From Bacilli bacterium (GTDB lineage Bacteria; Bacillota_I; Bacilli_A; RFN20; CAG-826), in the NCBI GenBank assembly GCA_024696885.1, contig JAILGI010000067.1, positions 1 through 32,300 of the forward strand: a stretch of 32,300 bases of DNA. The letters are read 5' to 3'. Position 1 is the first letter of the stretch; the number at the start of each line of letters is the position of its first letter. A program made the translations under genes and the position numbers. Shown here one piece after another: positions 13,760 through 24,400 of the stretch. The notes below the pieces were generated by a model. The model was not told where the DNA came from. It did not search any database and saw only the letters and a program-made list of their open reading frames with translations.

Positions 13760-14185
13760 TTAGAATGGAAGATCGTCATCTGGCAAATCTAACGCGTCAA
13801 GATTTTTGCTGTCAGTGGATTCCACTGGTTGATCATCAAACACTGGAACAGATTCTTCACTGTTACCTTTTGGTTCTAAGAATTGAACTGAGTCACAAAG
13901 AACTTCGATAACACTACCTTTTGAGCCATCTTGGCGGACAAAATTACGTTGATTTAAACGACCTTCTACACCTACCAATGCACCTTTTCTGGTGAATTTG
14001 ACCATGTTGTCAGCGGCTTGTTGGAAGCAAGCACAAGTAATGAATGTTGTGCCTCTTGTGCCGTCAGGATTTTTTTGACGGTTATCAACAGCAATACCGA
14101 ATGAACAAACGGAATTACCAGAAGCGGTTCTTCTGAGTTCTGGGTCACGGGTTAAGCGACCCACTAAAACTACACGATTAATCAT
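13760..14185 (-). CDS. ssb: Single-stranded DNA-binding protein
   Basis: The 141-aa protein has an OB fold beginning MINRVVLVGRLTRDPELRRT, the FGIAVDNRQKNPDG and GRLNQRNFVRQDGSKG strands, a variable acidic linker and the C-terminal tip DLPDDDLPF that recruits repair and replication partners. It protects ssDNA in replication, recombination and repair. It lies between rpsF and rpsR, with AGGAGG upstream of its ATG. Confidence 0.97.
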   Translation of the reverse strand: MINRVVLVGRLTRDPELRRTASGNSVCSFGIAVDNRQKNPDGTRGTTFITCACFQQAADNMVKFTRKGALVGVEGRLNQRNFVRQDGSKGSVIEVLCDSVQFLEPKGNSEESVPVFDDQPVESTDSKNLDALDLPDDDLPF

Positions 14186-14200
14186 AAAATGATTTCCTCC

Positions 14201-14491
14201 TTATTCGTGGTCGACGACAATTAAATGACGTAACACACTAGGATTGTGACGAACCTTACGATTGAATTGATACAATGCTTGATCGTCTGCGGACACTTTA
14301 ATGACGACATAGTAGCCTTTAACTTCATCCTTGATTGGATAAGCTAAGTCACGTAAGCCCATGGATTCATCAACTTTCTTCACTTCCGCTTTGTTGTCGG
14401 TAAGTAAAGCATGTAATTTTTCCATCTCAGCTGCGCGACCGGCTTCGTCTAAGTCGGCTTTTAAAATGTACATAATTTCGTAATTGCGCAT
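14201..14491 (-). CDS. rpsF: 30S ribosomal protein bS6
   Basis: The 96-aa protein begins MRNYEIMYILKADLDEAG and contains GLRDLAYPIKDEVKGYYVVI and the final VLRHLIVVDHE, all typical of bS6. It partners bS18 on the 30S platform. GGGAGG lies eight bases before the ATG. The operon has its own promoter and a 70-base leader with a hairpin. Confidence 0.97.
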   Translation of the reverse strand: MRNYEIMYILKADLDEAGRAAEMEKLHALLTDNKAEVKKVDESMGLRDLAYPIKDEVKGYYVVIKVSADDQALYQFNRKVRHNPSVLRHLIVVDHE

Positions 14492-14517
14492 TTTGTATAC
14501 CTCCCTTTGGTCTTCTG

Positions 14518-14538
14518 GCTATTATTTTGCATAATAGC
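14518..14538 (-). promoter_or_regulatory. Stem-loop in the rpsF leader
   Basis: GCTATTAT-GCAAA-ATAATAGC is a perfect 8-bp hairpin in the leader. In many bacteria the S6:S18 complex binds the rpsF leader to repress the operon. I cannot match this element to that consensus with confidence, so the role is open. Confidence 0.4.
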
Positions 14539-14566
14539 AGAGAGTTTTGCTAAGAATAGCATATGT

Positions 14567-14595
14567 ATTATACATATCAGTTCTTATTTTGTAAA
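14567..14595 (-). promoter_or_regulatory. rpsF operon promoter
   Basis: TTTACA (14595-14590), 17 bases, TATAAT (14572-14567). Start of transcription near 14560. Confidence 0.85.
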
Positions 14596-14667
14596 GTTAA
14601 TCATTACATCTAAAATTGCCCTCTATAAACATATCAGTAAAAATTGGCATATTATTTTCACATGAAT

Positions 14668-14692
14668 TAAAAAAGGAACCCAATGGTTCCTT
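14668..14692 (-). terminator. Terminator after the lysS-linked membrane protein gene
   Basis: AAGGAACC-ATTG-GGTTCCTT is a perfect 8-bp stem followed by TTTT on the minus strand. A T-rich stretch on the other side could let it work in both directions, but no plus-strand gene ends here. Confidence 0.9.
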
Positions 14693-14699
14693 AATTTTT

Positions 14700-15293
14700 T
14701 TATTCTTTTCCAAGAATCGGTAGGGCAAATACTCCCATACCAAATATTGTACCTACAGTTCCTATAATCAAACGAAGTGTTGAAAAAGCTGAATTGTGAC
14801 TTAATAAGAACAGTAAAACATTAGACGCTAATAAGACAAAAAACGCGGCAAAAGCAGCTAAGTTTGATTGCTTTTTGTTGTTTTCTCTCGACATATAAGC
14901 GATAGCACCACAAAAAGTCATGATAAGTGTAACGAACAAGAATAGATATTGTTCCCAACTTTCAAAAGACCAACGTCCAGCCATTCTTCCGTCATAAATG
15001 ATTTCGAGAAGCTTTTGTAAGAACCAAAACAAACCATAAAGAGTAACGAATGAGACCAAGTATCCATAACCTTTGTTATTCTTTTGAGCGAGGAATTTAA
15101 TTCCAACAAGGCAAACAACAATTAATATTGGTGTTTTGATTAAGTTCAAAAGATAAACGATGAATATTTCTACCGCGCCATAATCTAATGGAATAGCGAG
15201 GTATTCAAAACCATCTTTGACTTGTTCATAAAGGAATATTCCAAAAACCGCAATAAAGCAGAGATAAGATAAGACACCTAAAAGTTTTCTCAT
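14700..15293 (-). CDS. Membrane protein of unknown function, coupled to lysS
   Basis: The 197-aa protein has about five or six hydrophobic segments (roughly residues 5-22, 40-64, 78-97, 113-134, 145-164 and 172-192) with short charged loops (AQKNNKGYG, SRENNKKQS). I do not recognise a family or catalytic motif. Its ATG lies two bases after the lysS stop, so it is co-translated with lysS, and it ends at a strong terminator as the last gene of the long pth-lysS block. There is no sign of truncation. Confidence 0.75.
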   Translation of the reverse strand: MRKLLGVLSYLCFIAVFGIFLYEQVKDGFEYLAIPLDYGAVEIFIVYLLNLIKTPILIVVCLVGIKFLAQKNNKGYGYLVSFVTLYGLFWFLQKLLEIIYDGRMAGRWSFESWEQYLFLFVTLIMTFCGAIAYMSRENNKKQSNLAAFAAFFVLLASNVLLFLLSHNSAFSTLRLIIGTVGTIFGMGVFALPILGKE

Positions 15294-15295
15294 AA

Positions 15296-16783
15296 TTATT
15301 TATCCCTCATTGTCGGGAATAAAATGACTTCCCTAATTTGTGGTTGGTTAGTTAATAACATAACTAATCTATCGATACCCATACCAACACCACCGGTTGG
15401 AGGCATACCATATTCAAGAGCTTCAACGAAGTCTTCATCAATACCGCAAGCCTCATCATCGCCTAATTGTTTGGCTTTTGCTTGGGCTTCGAATCTTTCT
15501 CTTTGATCGAGTGGATCATTTAATTCGGTATAAGCATTTGCTAATTCTTTACCATTAACAAACAATTCGAATCTTTGAGTGAATCTTGGATCCTTATCTT
15601 TCTTGGTTAATGGAGAAACCTCAATTGGATATTGATAAACGAATGTAGGTTGAATTAACTCGTCTTGACAGACTTCTTCAAAGATTTCATTTAAGACATA
15701 ACCAATTGTGTTTTTAAATTTATCTAAATGAATTTCAAATCTATCGGCGACCGCTTTCGCTTCTTCAAAAGAATGAATATCTTTTAAGAAATCAACACCG
15801 GTTTTTTCTTTAACTAAATCCACCATGGAAATCCATTTGAATGGGGATTTGAAGTCGATAACCTTGTCTTGATATTGAACTAATGCAGAACCGGTAACAT
15901 CTTTCGCGGCTTGTCTAATCATCTTTTCAGTAAGCGCTCCGATGCCTTTTAGATCGGTATATGCTTGATAGATTTCAATGGATGTGAATTCTGGATTATG
16001 AGAGGCATCCATACCTTCATTACGGAACATTCTACCGATTTCATACACTCTTTCCATACCACCGACAACTAACCTTTTGAGGTTAAGTTCTGTAGCGATT
16101 CTGAGATAGAAATCTTTGTCTAATGTATTATGGTGTGTAATGAATGGACGAGCGGCAGCGCCACCTAAAATTGGATTGAGGATAGATGTTTCAACTTCCA
16201 CAAATCCTTGCTTATCTAAGAAGTTTTGAATACTTCTTACGGTTTTAGGACGAGCAAAAGCAACCTTACGAGATTCGTCGTTAACAATTAAGTCTAAATA
16301 TCTACGACGGCTTCTTTCTTCAACATCGGTTAAACCATGGAATTTTTCAGGAAGTGGGTGTAAGCATTTTGTTAAATGTGTATATTTTTCAGCGCGGATG
16401 GTTAATTCGCCGGTTCTTGTCATCATGACTCTACCTTTAACACCGACAATATCGCCAATATCCGCTAAGCGGAAAAGGTCATATGATTTCTTACCAACAA
16501 CATCGATACCAATATAGGATTGGATATTACCTGTTTTATCTTGAATATTGATAAAAGAGGCTTTACCCATTCTACGAATGGCCATGATTCTACCAGCGAC
16601 AGAAACGATAAGGTTCATCTTATCTAATTTCTCAGCGGTTTTCTTTTCACAGGCTTTTCTAATATCACTAACGTGATGGCTTACTTTATAAGTATGTCCA
16701 AAAGGATCAACACCTAATTCAACGTATTTAGGTAGTTTTTCACGCCTAGCTTGTTCTTGGTCGTTTAATTCTTTAACATCCAT
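15296..16783 (-). CDS. lysS: Lysyl-tRNA synthetase (class II)
   Basis: The 495-aa protein has an N-terminal OB-fold anticodon-binding domain (SVAGRIMAIRRMGKASFINI), then the class II catalytic domain with GFVEVETSILNPILGGAAARPF, motif 2 IGRMFRNEGMDASHNPEFT and motif 3 GVGMGIDRLVMLLT. It charges tRNA-Lys. I chose the ATG at 16783 because GGAGGT lies seven bases before it; an upstream in-frame TTG would lie inside that ribosome site. Length and motifs are normal. Confidence 0.97.
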   Translation of the reverse strand: MDVKELNDQEQARREKLPKYVELGVDPFGHTYKVSHHVSDIRKACEKKTAEKLDKMNLIVSVAGRIMAIRRMGKASFINIQDKTGNIQSYIGIDVVGKKSYDLFRLADIGDIVGVKGRVMMTRTGELTIRAEKYTHLTKCLHPLPEKFHGLTDVEERSRRRYLDLIVNDESRKVAFARPKTVRSIQNFLDKQGFVEVETSILNPILGGAAARPFITHHNTLDKDFYLRIATELNLKRLVVGGMERVYEIGRMFRNEGMDASHNPEFTSIEIYQAYTDLKGIGALTEKMIRQAAKDVTGSALVQYQDKVIDFKSPFKWISMVDLVKEKTGVDFLKDIHSFEEAKAVADRFEIHLDKFKNTIGYVLNEIFEEVCQDELIQPTFVYQYPIEVSPLTKKDKDPRFTQRFELFVNGKELANAYTELNDPLDQRERFEAQAKAKQLGDDEACGIDEDFVEALEYGMPPTGGVGMGIDRLVMLLTNQPQIREVILFPTMRDK

Positions 16784-16818
16784 ATTTATGACCTCCAAAA
16801 ATCATATATTATGATACT

Positions 16819-16853
16819 CAATAATTTGACATTATCATAGTCAAAAATTATTG
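16819..16853 (-). other. AT-rich hairpin at the dusB stop
   Basis: CAATAATTTTTGAC-9-GTCAAATTATTG on the minus strand gives a 12-bp stem with a two-base bulge. Its 5' arm includes the dusB stop codon. No T-run follows, so it is either a weak terminator or an mRNA end/processing structure between dusB and lysS. Confidence 0.45.
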
Positions 16854-17828
16854 ATTGGTTATTTCTTCTTTCATTTCGTTAAGTATTCTTGTGAGCGATT
16901 CTCTATCAGTTAATTCCATACATAAGCGGTTCTTGTAGTACTTCGCATTTTTAAATCCAGAGAAGAATTTAGTGGAGATTCCGCGATATATTCTCATCGC
17001 CGTGGCCTCTCCTTTTTCTTGGATATAGTAATCCGCTAGTTCTTCACAATATTTAATCTGGTCTAAAACAGTTTTGTTTTCTAATCTTTCGCCGGTTCGA
17101 TAATAGTGATCAATTTGTTTAATTAACCATGGATTACCCATCGCTCCACGAGCCACCATAATAGCGTCCGCTCCAGTGATGTTTTTCGCGTTAATCGCAT
17201 CATCTAAAGTAAAGATGTTTCCGCTAATTATAAGGGGGACGTGCATTTGTTTTCTTAAATCTTTAAGTAGTTCGTAATGGGGATTTCCCATATACATTTC
17301 TTTTCTTGTTCTCGCGTGAATTGCAATTGCGGCAACACCCGCTTTTTCTAATTCATCAATGACTTCTAAATAGGTGAGGTTATTGTTATCCCATCCTAGT
17401 CTAATCTTGGCAGTAACAGGCTTATTTGTGGCCTCTTTTAGGGCTTTAACTATTTCTCCACATAGTTTGGGATTTTTTATTAATGAAGAACCCGCTCCGG
17501 TATCCACTACTTTATTTACCGGACAACCCATATTGATATCAAAGAAATCAATATTTGGATTTAGTTTTAACGCTAGTTGCCCAGCCTTAGCAATGGTTTC
17601 TGGAGTGTGACCAAACAATTGCACACCAGTGATGTGTTCTTCGGGATAGATAACATATTTGTTAGTTTCATCATTATCGTAGATAAGTCCCATATCAGAA
17701 ACCATTTCCGTGACTGAAACAGCCACACCAAAAGGTTTCATAAATTGGCGGTAACCACTCGATGTTACTCCCGCCATTGGGGCAAGAACAACAACACCAT
17801 CTATTATTAAATGATCGATGTTCCACAT
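16848..17828 (-). CDS. dusB: tRNA-dihydrouridine synthase
   Basis: The 326-aa FMN enzyme has the Dus pattern: VLAPMAGVTSSGYRQ, VQLFGH, DINMGCPVNKVV with the catalytic Cys, AIHARTRKEMYMG, PLIISGNI, GADAIMVARGAMGNPW, and a C-terminal helical tRNA-binding domain. It reduces uridines in the tRNA D-loop. It follows ftsH by 26 bases; the ATG at 17828 has no ribosome site close by, and a hairpin lies in the gap. Confidence 0.95.
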   Translation of the reverse strand: MWNIDHLIIDGVVVLAPMAGVTSSGYRQFMKPFGVAVSVTEMVSDMGLIYDNDETNKYVIYPEEHITGVQLFGHTPETIAKAGQLALKLNPNIDFFDINMGCPVNKVVDTGAGSSLIKNPKLCGEIVKALKEATNKPVTAKIRLGWDNNNLTYLEVIDELEKAGVAAIAIHARTRKEMYMGNPHYELLKDLRKQMHVPLIISGNIFTLDDAINAKNITGADAIMVARGAMGNPWLIKQIDHYYRTGERLENKTVLDQIKYCEELADYYIQEKGEATAMRIYRGISTKFFSGFKNAKYYKNRLCMELTDRESLTRILNEMKEEITNQ

Positions 17829-17836
17829 AAGGAAAA

Positions 17837-17852
17837 GAGAGGTTTCCCTCCC
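17837..17852 (-). promoter_or_regulatory. GNRA-loop hairpin between ftsH and dusB
   Basis: GGGAGG-GAAA-CCTCTC on the minus strand (6-bp stem, one G-U pair) is followed by TTTTCCTT. It covers the only SD-like sequence before dusB and also looks like a weak terminator, so it could damp dusB expression. The role is inferred. Confidence 0.4.
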
Positions 17853-17854
17853 TA

Positions 17855-19909
17855 TTATTCTCCTTTACCTTCTTCTAACGGAGGTTCTTTTTCTTCAACA
17901 GCTTCATCGCGTTTTAAATGCTTGTGTTCTAACAAGTAATCAATTTCTTCCGCGGTGATTTGTTCGTGTTCAAGAAGTGTCTTAGCAATAAGAATGACTT
18001 CATCTTTGTTTTCCTTGATGATTCTTAATGCTTCTTTATGCGATTCCTCGATTATTTTGCGAATTTCCGCATCAATTTTAGTTGCGGTTTCAATTGAGAA
18101 ATTCTTTTGTGAATTGGTGTAATCACGTCCTAAGAAAACGGAACCTGTATCTCTTTCATATTGGATAGGTCCTAAGGAAGACATACCTAATTCGCACACC
18201 ATGACACGGGCGATTTGAGTCGCCATTTCAATGTCGTTTTGTGCACCACTAGAGACATCATCAAAGAAGATTTCTTCACTCGAACGTCCACCTAAATAGC
18301 CAATGATACGCGCTTCTAATTCTTTCTTGGTTAATAAGAAACGGTCTTCTTCTGGTGTCATTCTAACATGACCACCTGTATTTCCACGAGGAATGATAGT
18401 AATCTTTTGGACTTTATCACTATGTGGGTTCTTTAAACCAATGATAGCGTGGCCGGCTTCGTGATAAGCGACAATTTCTCTTTCGTGAGCGTTAAGCGCA
18501 CGTGAAGATTTTGCAGGACCAGCAATACGACGATCAATGGCTTCATCGATATCATCAACTGTAACTTCTTTTTCGTTTTTACGAACTGCAAGGACGGCGG
18601 CTTCGTTCATGATATTTTCAATATCAGCACCAGAGAAGCCCACTGTTCTCTTAGCTAAGGCGTTGAAATCAACGTCTTTAGCAAGTGTTTTGCCTCTAGC
18701 GTGTACTTTGAAGATAGCTTCTCTACCTGCTCTATCAGGAAGAGAAACAGTAATCTTTCTATCGAAACGACCAGCTCTTAAGAGAGCAGGATCTAAAACG
18801 TCATCTCTATTTGTAGCGGCGATAACGATAATACCCGAGTTATCATTAAAGCCATCCATTTCCACTAATAATTGGTTAAGGGTTTGTTCACGTTCATCGT
18901 TACCACCACCTAAACCAGCGCCTCTTTGTCTACCAACAGCATCGATTTCATCGATGAAAACTAAACATGGAGCGTTTTGTTTTGCGGTATGGAACATATC
19001 TCTAACACGTCCCGCACCAACACCGACGAACATTTCGACAAAGTCGGAACCGGAAATACTATAGAATGGGACACCTGCTTCACCAGCAACGGCTTTTGCT
19101 AATAAAGTTTTACCACATCCTGGGGGACCTACTAAAAGGACACCTTTAGGTAACTTGGCACCGAATTTTGTGAATTTTGATGGTTCTTTTAAGTAATCCA
19201 CTAATTCTTTCATTTCGGTCTTTTCTTCATCAGCACCAGCAACATCATCAAATCTGACTTTGCTTGCTTTTTCTCTTCTGGCTCTTGATTTATTGAATTC
19301 TAAAGCCTTGTTATTTGAGGAACCAATAGAATTGGATAATCTTGAGAAGAGGAAGACAACGATGATAACACTACCCGCTAACATGAGTAATGTTGGACCC
19401 CATTGTTCAAACCAGTTTGTAGAATAGGCATCTTTAGATGTTACTCTCGCTTGGTTAACGTGTTCTAACACTAATGTGTGATATGTTTTACCAATAACTT
19501 GAATCTTGGTGGTATCAATTTCTGTTGGGTATTCAGCCTTTGGATAATCAGCATCTAAATAATATTGGACAGAATAATCTGATCCAGTACCTGTTCCATA
19601 ATATTCGGCAGCATCAATGTTGAGTTTGAAGCTAGTAAGATAGTGTCTTTTTTCAGTACTCTTTGTCTTGTCACCATTATTTGCGTAGTAATAACCAGAA
19701 AGGTTGACAACAGAGTTGTCTTTAACGGTCACATTCAAAGAATAGACACGATCGTTAACAAGAGCAGATGCAAATTGAATACGATTAATTGGGTCTGTTC
19801 CTTGGTTTAAAGCATAAACAGCGATAACTATTAATGAAATAACGAGTAAAAACGAAAATAAAACGCCAAAAGATGAACGTCTGCGGACAGGTTGTTGATT
19901 ATCGGGCAT
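17855..19909 (-). CDS. ftsH: ATP-dependent zinc metalloprotease FtsH
   Basis: The 684-aa membrane protease has an N-terminal membrane segment (about 13-32), an extracytoplasmic domain, a second segment (about 171-190), and the AAA+ domain with Walker A GPPGCGKT (261-268), Walker [12 protein letters not shown] (317-327) and second region of homology [20 protein letters not shown]. The zinc motif HEAGH is at 483-487. It degrades misassembled membrane proteins and regulators. GGAGG lies seven bases before the ATG. It follows tilS as in Bacillus, but the hpt gene that usually lies between them is absent. Confidence 0.97.
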   Translation of the reverse strand: MPDNQQPVRRRSSFGVLFSFLLVISLIVIAVYALNQGTDPINRIQFASALVNDRVYSLNVTVKDNSVVNLSGYYYANNGDKTKSTEKRHYLTSFKLNIDAAEYYGTGTGSDYSVQYYLDADYPKAEYPTEIDTTKIQVIGKTYHTLVLEHVNQARVTSKDAYSTNWFEQWGPTLLMLAGSVIIVVFLFSRLSNSIGSSNNKALEFNKSRARREKASKVRFDDVAGADEEKTEMKELVDYLKEPSKFTKFGAKLPKGVLLVGPPGCGKTLLAKAVAGEAGVPFYSISGSDFVEMFVGVGAGRVRDMFHTAKQNAPCLVFIDEIDAVGRQRGAGLGGGNDEREQTLNQLLVEMDGFNDNSGIIVIAATNRDDVLDPALLRAGRFDRKITVSLPDRAGREAIFKVHARGKTLAKDVDFNALAKRTVGFSGADIENIMNEAAVLAVRKNEKEVTVDDIDEAIDRRIAGPAKSSRALNAHEREIVAYHEAGHAIIGLKNPHSDKVQKITIIPRGNTGGHVRMTPEEDRFLLTKKELEARIIGYLGGRSSEEIFFDDVSSGAQNDIEMATQIARVMVCELGMSSLGPIQYERDTGSVFLGRDYTNSQKNFSIETATKIDAEIRKIIEESHKEALRIIKENKDEVILIAKTLLEHEQITAEEIDYLLEHKHLKRDEAVEEKEPPLEEGKGE

Positions 19910-19981
19910 TGAGATACCTCCTTTCGCAAAAGCGAATTATAAATATTATATATAATTTTTCTTATTAAGAAAGCGAAATGC

Positions 19982-21184
19982 TCATTTTACGTAAAAATTT
20001 ACGGAATTAGAGGGGATAAAATCCTTTTGATAACGGGGAATATATTTGATGATTCCATCTTTGTTTACAATGACTGGCCACCTCTCTCTCAGTGATAAAG
20101 GCATCTTCCAATCAATAAACAATCTTCTAACTTTTACTTTGTAATCCTTAATGGTGTATTCATCATTCTTTTGCGCGGTTCTAATGGTTAAAGGATAGTC
20201 CTCTTCTTTGATATTTCGATTTTCCGCTCCTCTAGTGAAATCTAAAAAGAAATATTCGTTATCCATAATTGTTGGTTTTTCTAAAACAAAACAATATTGT
20301 TTTTTATGCGGTTTAATTATTTCAATATGGTCATAGCTTTTTCTAAAGTGATAACCGCGTGTTAAAGGAATATCAACATTGGCATTCTTGTGTTTCAAAA
20401 TATGCAAAATCTCTTTGCTGTATTTCAATGAAATAGATAAGTTTGGAAGTTGTCTTTTAACCAATAGGTTAATCGCATAAGCAAATTCTTTAATTGGTAA
20501 TTTCTTTAAAGCATCGGCGTCGCTTAAATCAATATGACTTATATTATCAAATAATTGTGATAACTCTTCGTTCTTTTTATCAATTTCTTTAATTGCATTT
20601 TGTCTTTCTTTATCATCCATTTTGCTGACGATTTGATGACGAATTCTGTTTCTTAAATATTTATCTTCTAAATTTGAAGAATCAATCGCGTATGGAACTT
20701 TATTTTCATCACAGTAATCTTTTAAAGATTGCTTGGAATATTTTAATAAAGGACGAATAACTTTTACATCGTTAATCGTAGAGACTTCTTTGATGCCGTA
20801 ATGCATCACTAAATTATGACGTCTTTCCTGCATGATATAGGTCTCAATCAAATCGTCTTCATTATGGGCCACTAGGACGGCATCATATCCAAATTGTTTA
20901 ACTAGTTCAGCGAAATATTGATATCTAATCTTTCGACATTCTGATTCAATGTTATGACCAATTATTCCATTCACTAAATCTTTAACATGATAAGCAATCT
21001 TTTTCTCTTCGCAAAAGTGCATAAACATATGCATTTCCTGCGTAGATTCATCTCTTAAGTGATAATTTACTAATGCGCAAGAAAAGTGAAAACCACCATT
21101 TAAAAGCATGGAAAATAAGGCCATTGAATCAGGGCCATAGGAACACGCTAAAAGGTAGTTTTTATTTTTATCTAATTTAATCAT
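19982..21184 (-). CDS. tilS: tRNA(Ile)-lysidine synthetase
   Basis: The 400-aa protein has an N-type ATP pyrophosphatase PP-loop, here ACSYGPDSMAL (SYGPDS at 15-20) where the usual form is SGGPDS. ALVNYHLRDES, AHNEDDLIETYIMQ and RPLLKYSKQSLKDYC follow, then the TilS C-terminal domain. TilS makes lysidine in the anticodon of tRNA-Ile(CAU) so that it reads AUA. I chose the ATG at 21184, overlapping the end of rqcP by eight bases; a longer in-frame start at 21265 would overlap rqcP by 89 bases. The SYG variant is worth noting but the gene is otherwise intact. Confidence 0.92.
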   Translation of the reverse strand: MIKLDKNKNYLLACSYGPDSMALFSMLLNGGFHFSCALVNYHLRDESTQEMHMFMHFCEEKKIAYHVKDLVNGIIGHNIESECRKIRYQYFAELVKQFGYDAVLVAHNEDDLIETYIMQERRHNLVMHYGIKEVSTINDVKVIRPLLKYSKQSLKDYCDENKVPYAIDSSNLEDKYLRNRIRHQIVSKMDDKERQNAIKEIDKKNEELSQLFDNISHIDLSDADALKKLPIKEFAYAINLLVKRQLPNLSISLKYSKEILHILKHKNANVDIPLTRGYHFRKSYDHIEIIKPHKKQYCFVLEKPTIMDNEYFFLDFTRGAENRNIKEEDYPLTIRTAQKNDEYTIKDYKVKVRRLFIDWKMPLSLRERWPVIVNKDGIIKYIPRYQKDFIPSNSVNFYVK

Positions 21185-21431
21185 CTTTTCTTTTGATATG
21201 TGATAGTTGTACGAAGGTCGGAACTTCTTTTTTGCCCTTTTGTTCAAAATGGATTTCCACTTCAATTAAGTGCATACCTAAATTAAGTAAAAGTTTGTCA
21301 TTTTCTTTTACTTCACTACTCGGTTTCGCTACCTTCCCATTAATTTGGATTTTGCCATTCTCAGCGAGGGATTTTGCCACCGTTCTTCTTTTGATAATTC
21401 CGGTTTGTTTTAAAAGTAAATCTAATCTCAT
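21177..21431 (-). CDS. rqcP: S4-domain RNA-binding protein, RqcP (YabO) type
   Basis: The 84-aa protein is a single S4 domain: MRLDLLLKQTGIIKRRTVAK, NGKIQINGKVAKPSSEV and NDKLLLNLG, with a short tail. RqcP works with RqcH in ribosome-associated quality control, helping add C-terminal alanine tails to stalled peptides. Its position between mfd and tilS matches yabO in Bacillus. Its ATG overlaps the mfd stop as ATGA. Confidence 0.88.
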   Translation of the reverse strand: MRLDLLLKQTGIIKRRTVAKSLAENGKIQINGKVAKPSSEVKENDKLLLNLGMHLIEVEIHFEQKGKKEVPTFVQLSHIKRKDD

Positions 21432-24400
21432 ATAACTTCTTTCATTTTATGTGTTTCAATCACATTTACCAAACTGTTTAGTATTGATTCTAAAGTATTT
21501 AGCCAATCTTTATTCTTCATCACATTGATTTTGAATTCATTTTTCAAATAACTAACTTTAATTGTATTTAGGAAAGGAATCATGGCTTCAAAGAGAATGT
21601 TACCTATACCTCTAATATTCAAATAATCCTTTGATAAGATGAGTTCTACGAATCTTGGATTATCGCTAATCTTGGTTACTTTTGCTTCATCTTTTAATAA
21701 ATCAATATTGCGCTTAATGAATAATCTCTCTACTTCGGTAGGTAATTTACCAAAGATATCTCTAGTTCTCACTTTTATCCTTTGTAAAGCTTCTATATTT
21801 GGCGCGGTTAATATCTCTTGGTAGATTTCAATCTTATCAGTATCACCAGCGTAGTTGCTGGAAATATAAGCATCGATTGATAAGGTGGAATTAGCTTCAA
21901 TAAGTTTATCTTCAATTGCGCCACCCATCTTTTCTTGCACAGCCTCATTTAGAAGCTTGATATACATGTCTAGACCAATAGAGTCGATGAAACCAGCTTG
22001 TTCTGGTCCTAAAATATCACCAGCGCCTCTAATCATTAAATCGCGTCTAGCAATTTTATATCCTGATCCTAATTCGGTAAATTCTTGTAAAGCTTGTAAT
22101 CTCTTTTGTGCCTTTTCATTCATCTGTTTAAATGGGGAATAGAACAAATAAGCATAAGCAATACGATTGCTTCTTCCCACTCTGCCTTTGATTTGATAGA
22201 GCTGAGAAAGACCATATTTTTCACTATCTTCAACAATAATCATATTAGCGTTAGGAACATCAATTCCGTTTTCAACGATTGATGTACAAACCAAAACATC
22301 AATAAGACCGCTATAGAATTTTTCCATGACCTCTTCAATTTCTTCGCGGCTCATCTTGCCATGGGCTACCGCAATAGAGGCATTTGGTAATTGCTTTTGT
22401 AATCTTGATGCACATTGATAAAGAGTGGAAATATTATTTCGCATGTAGAATACTTGTCCATTGCGTCCAAGTTCCCTTTCAATCAATTCTTTTACTACAC
22501 CATCATCAAATGGGGCGACATAGGTTTGAATAGGCATTCTTTCTTGTGGGGCGGTATCAATTTTAGATAACGCTCGTACGCCTAATAATGATATTTGTAA
22601 TGTTCTTGGAATAGGGGTTGCGCTTAATGTCAAAACATCGATATTGGTTTTGATTTCTTTTAAGCGTTCCTTTTGAGCCACGCCAAAGCGTTGTTCTTCA
22701 TCCACTACTAATAAACCAAGGTCTTTAAATGATATGTCTTTTGACAATAATCTATGGGTTCCAATGGCGAGGTGAATACTGCCATCTTGAAGACCTTTAA
22801 TATATGCTTTCTCGTCTCTTTCACTAATTAAGCGGGAGAAAATAGCAATCTTTAAACCAAATTCTGAAAAGCGTTTTACCGCTAATTCATAATGTTGTCT
22901 TGCTAATAAAGTTGTGGGGCAAAGTATCGCTGCTTGCTTACCAGAATTAATGGCTTTAAATATTGCTCTAAAAGCCACTTCTGTTTTACCAAAACCAACA
23001 TCACCGCATAATAAGCGATCCATTGGTGATGGTTTTTCCATATCTTCTTTAATTTCTTTTAAGGATTTTTCTTGGTCAGGTGTTAATTCAAATTCAAATG
23101 AGTTTTCAAACATTTCTTGCCACTCATCATCTTTTTTGAAAGCAAAGCCTTCCACCTTACTTCTTTCTATATAGAGATTCATTAAACGATTAGCTAAATC
23201 ATTAACTCTTTCTTTGATTCTCTTCTTAGTGTTTTCCCAATCGTTAGAATGGAGGCGAGACAAACGAGGTGCGCTTCCTTCTTTACCAATGAACTTTCTC
23301 ACTAATTGAAATTGGGTCAAAGGTACATAGAGGATTTCTCCTCCATGATAAGCAATCTTTAGATAATCGCGATGAACACCTTCAACTTCGAGAGTCTGTA
23401 ATTCTAGATATTGACCAATGCCTTGATATTCATGAACGACATAATCTCCTGGATTTAAATCTTCAAAGGAACGAATAATTGTGGCCTCTTTAAATCGATT
23501 ATCAAATCTTGCTGTTCTGACCTTTTCATTAAATAGTTCTGTGCTCGTTAAATAGACTATTTTTTCATCTGTTAAATAAAAGCCATTTTCTAAATTGAGT
23601 GTGGATATACCTATGTTTGTATTAGTGGGAATAGAAAATTCTGGCACTGATTCATAAGGAATATTTAACCCCATCAATCCTTCTTCAATGATATTAATTT
23701 GTTCTTTTTTATGAAGATTAATAACGACCTTATCACCCTCATTTAAATACATTTGAATAATGTTAAGAGCGTCCCCTCTTTTAGAAGCTTGATAAGGAAC
23801 GTTTTTCACATTAAATGATTCGTCTTCACCACTCTTCATGAATTTAGATGTGGTAATAACATTATGGACATTTAGTTTCACTAAACGATAAAAATCTTGT
23901 GTTAATTCTAGATGAGAAATACATTCGCCTTTTTCGTGCAATTCACTTAAATAGTTATATGATTCATCGATAGCGATTTTATTAGCCTGTTTGATGCTTT
24001 CTTCATCGACAATAATCTTTAGATATTGAGAGCAGTAATCAAATAAAGAAAAATGCCTTTCGGTTAATAAAGAATAATATTTATAAAGTTTTTGATTAGG
24101 TTGACCTTCAATAATTTCATTAACAACATCTTCAATATTGTTTCTTAAATGTTCAAATACACCATAATCAAAATGGAGTTTATCTTTTTCTAAAATATCG
24201 TAAATTTTATCGCTTGCTTTTAAAGTCTCTTTGTCACTTAAAAGCATGTCATTCCCGGGTAAAATGGTGATTTTATCGATTTGTTTAATGGATACTTGGC
24301 TCGCTAAATCAAAGTATCTAATCGATTCAATTTCATCCCCAAAGAATTCAATTCTCACTGGATATTCGTTATTAACAGAATAGATATCGAGGATATCCCC

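Noticed and set aside
18537-19064. Long plus-strand frame (175 codons) opposite ftsH
   Set aside because: Antisense shadow of a highly conserved gene; no promoter or ribosome site and no recognisable protein.
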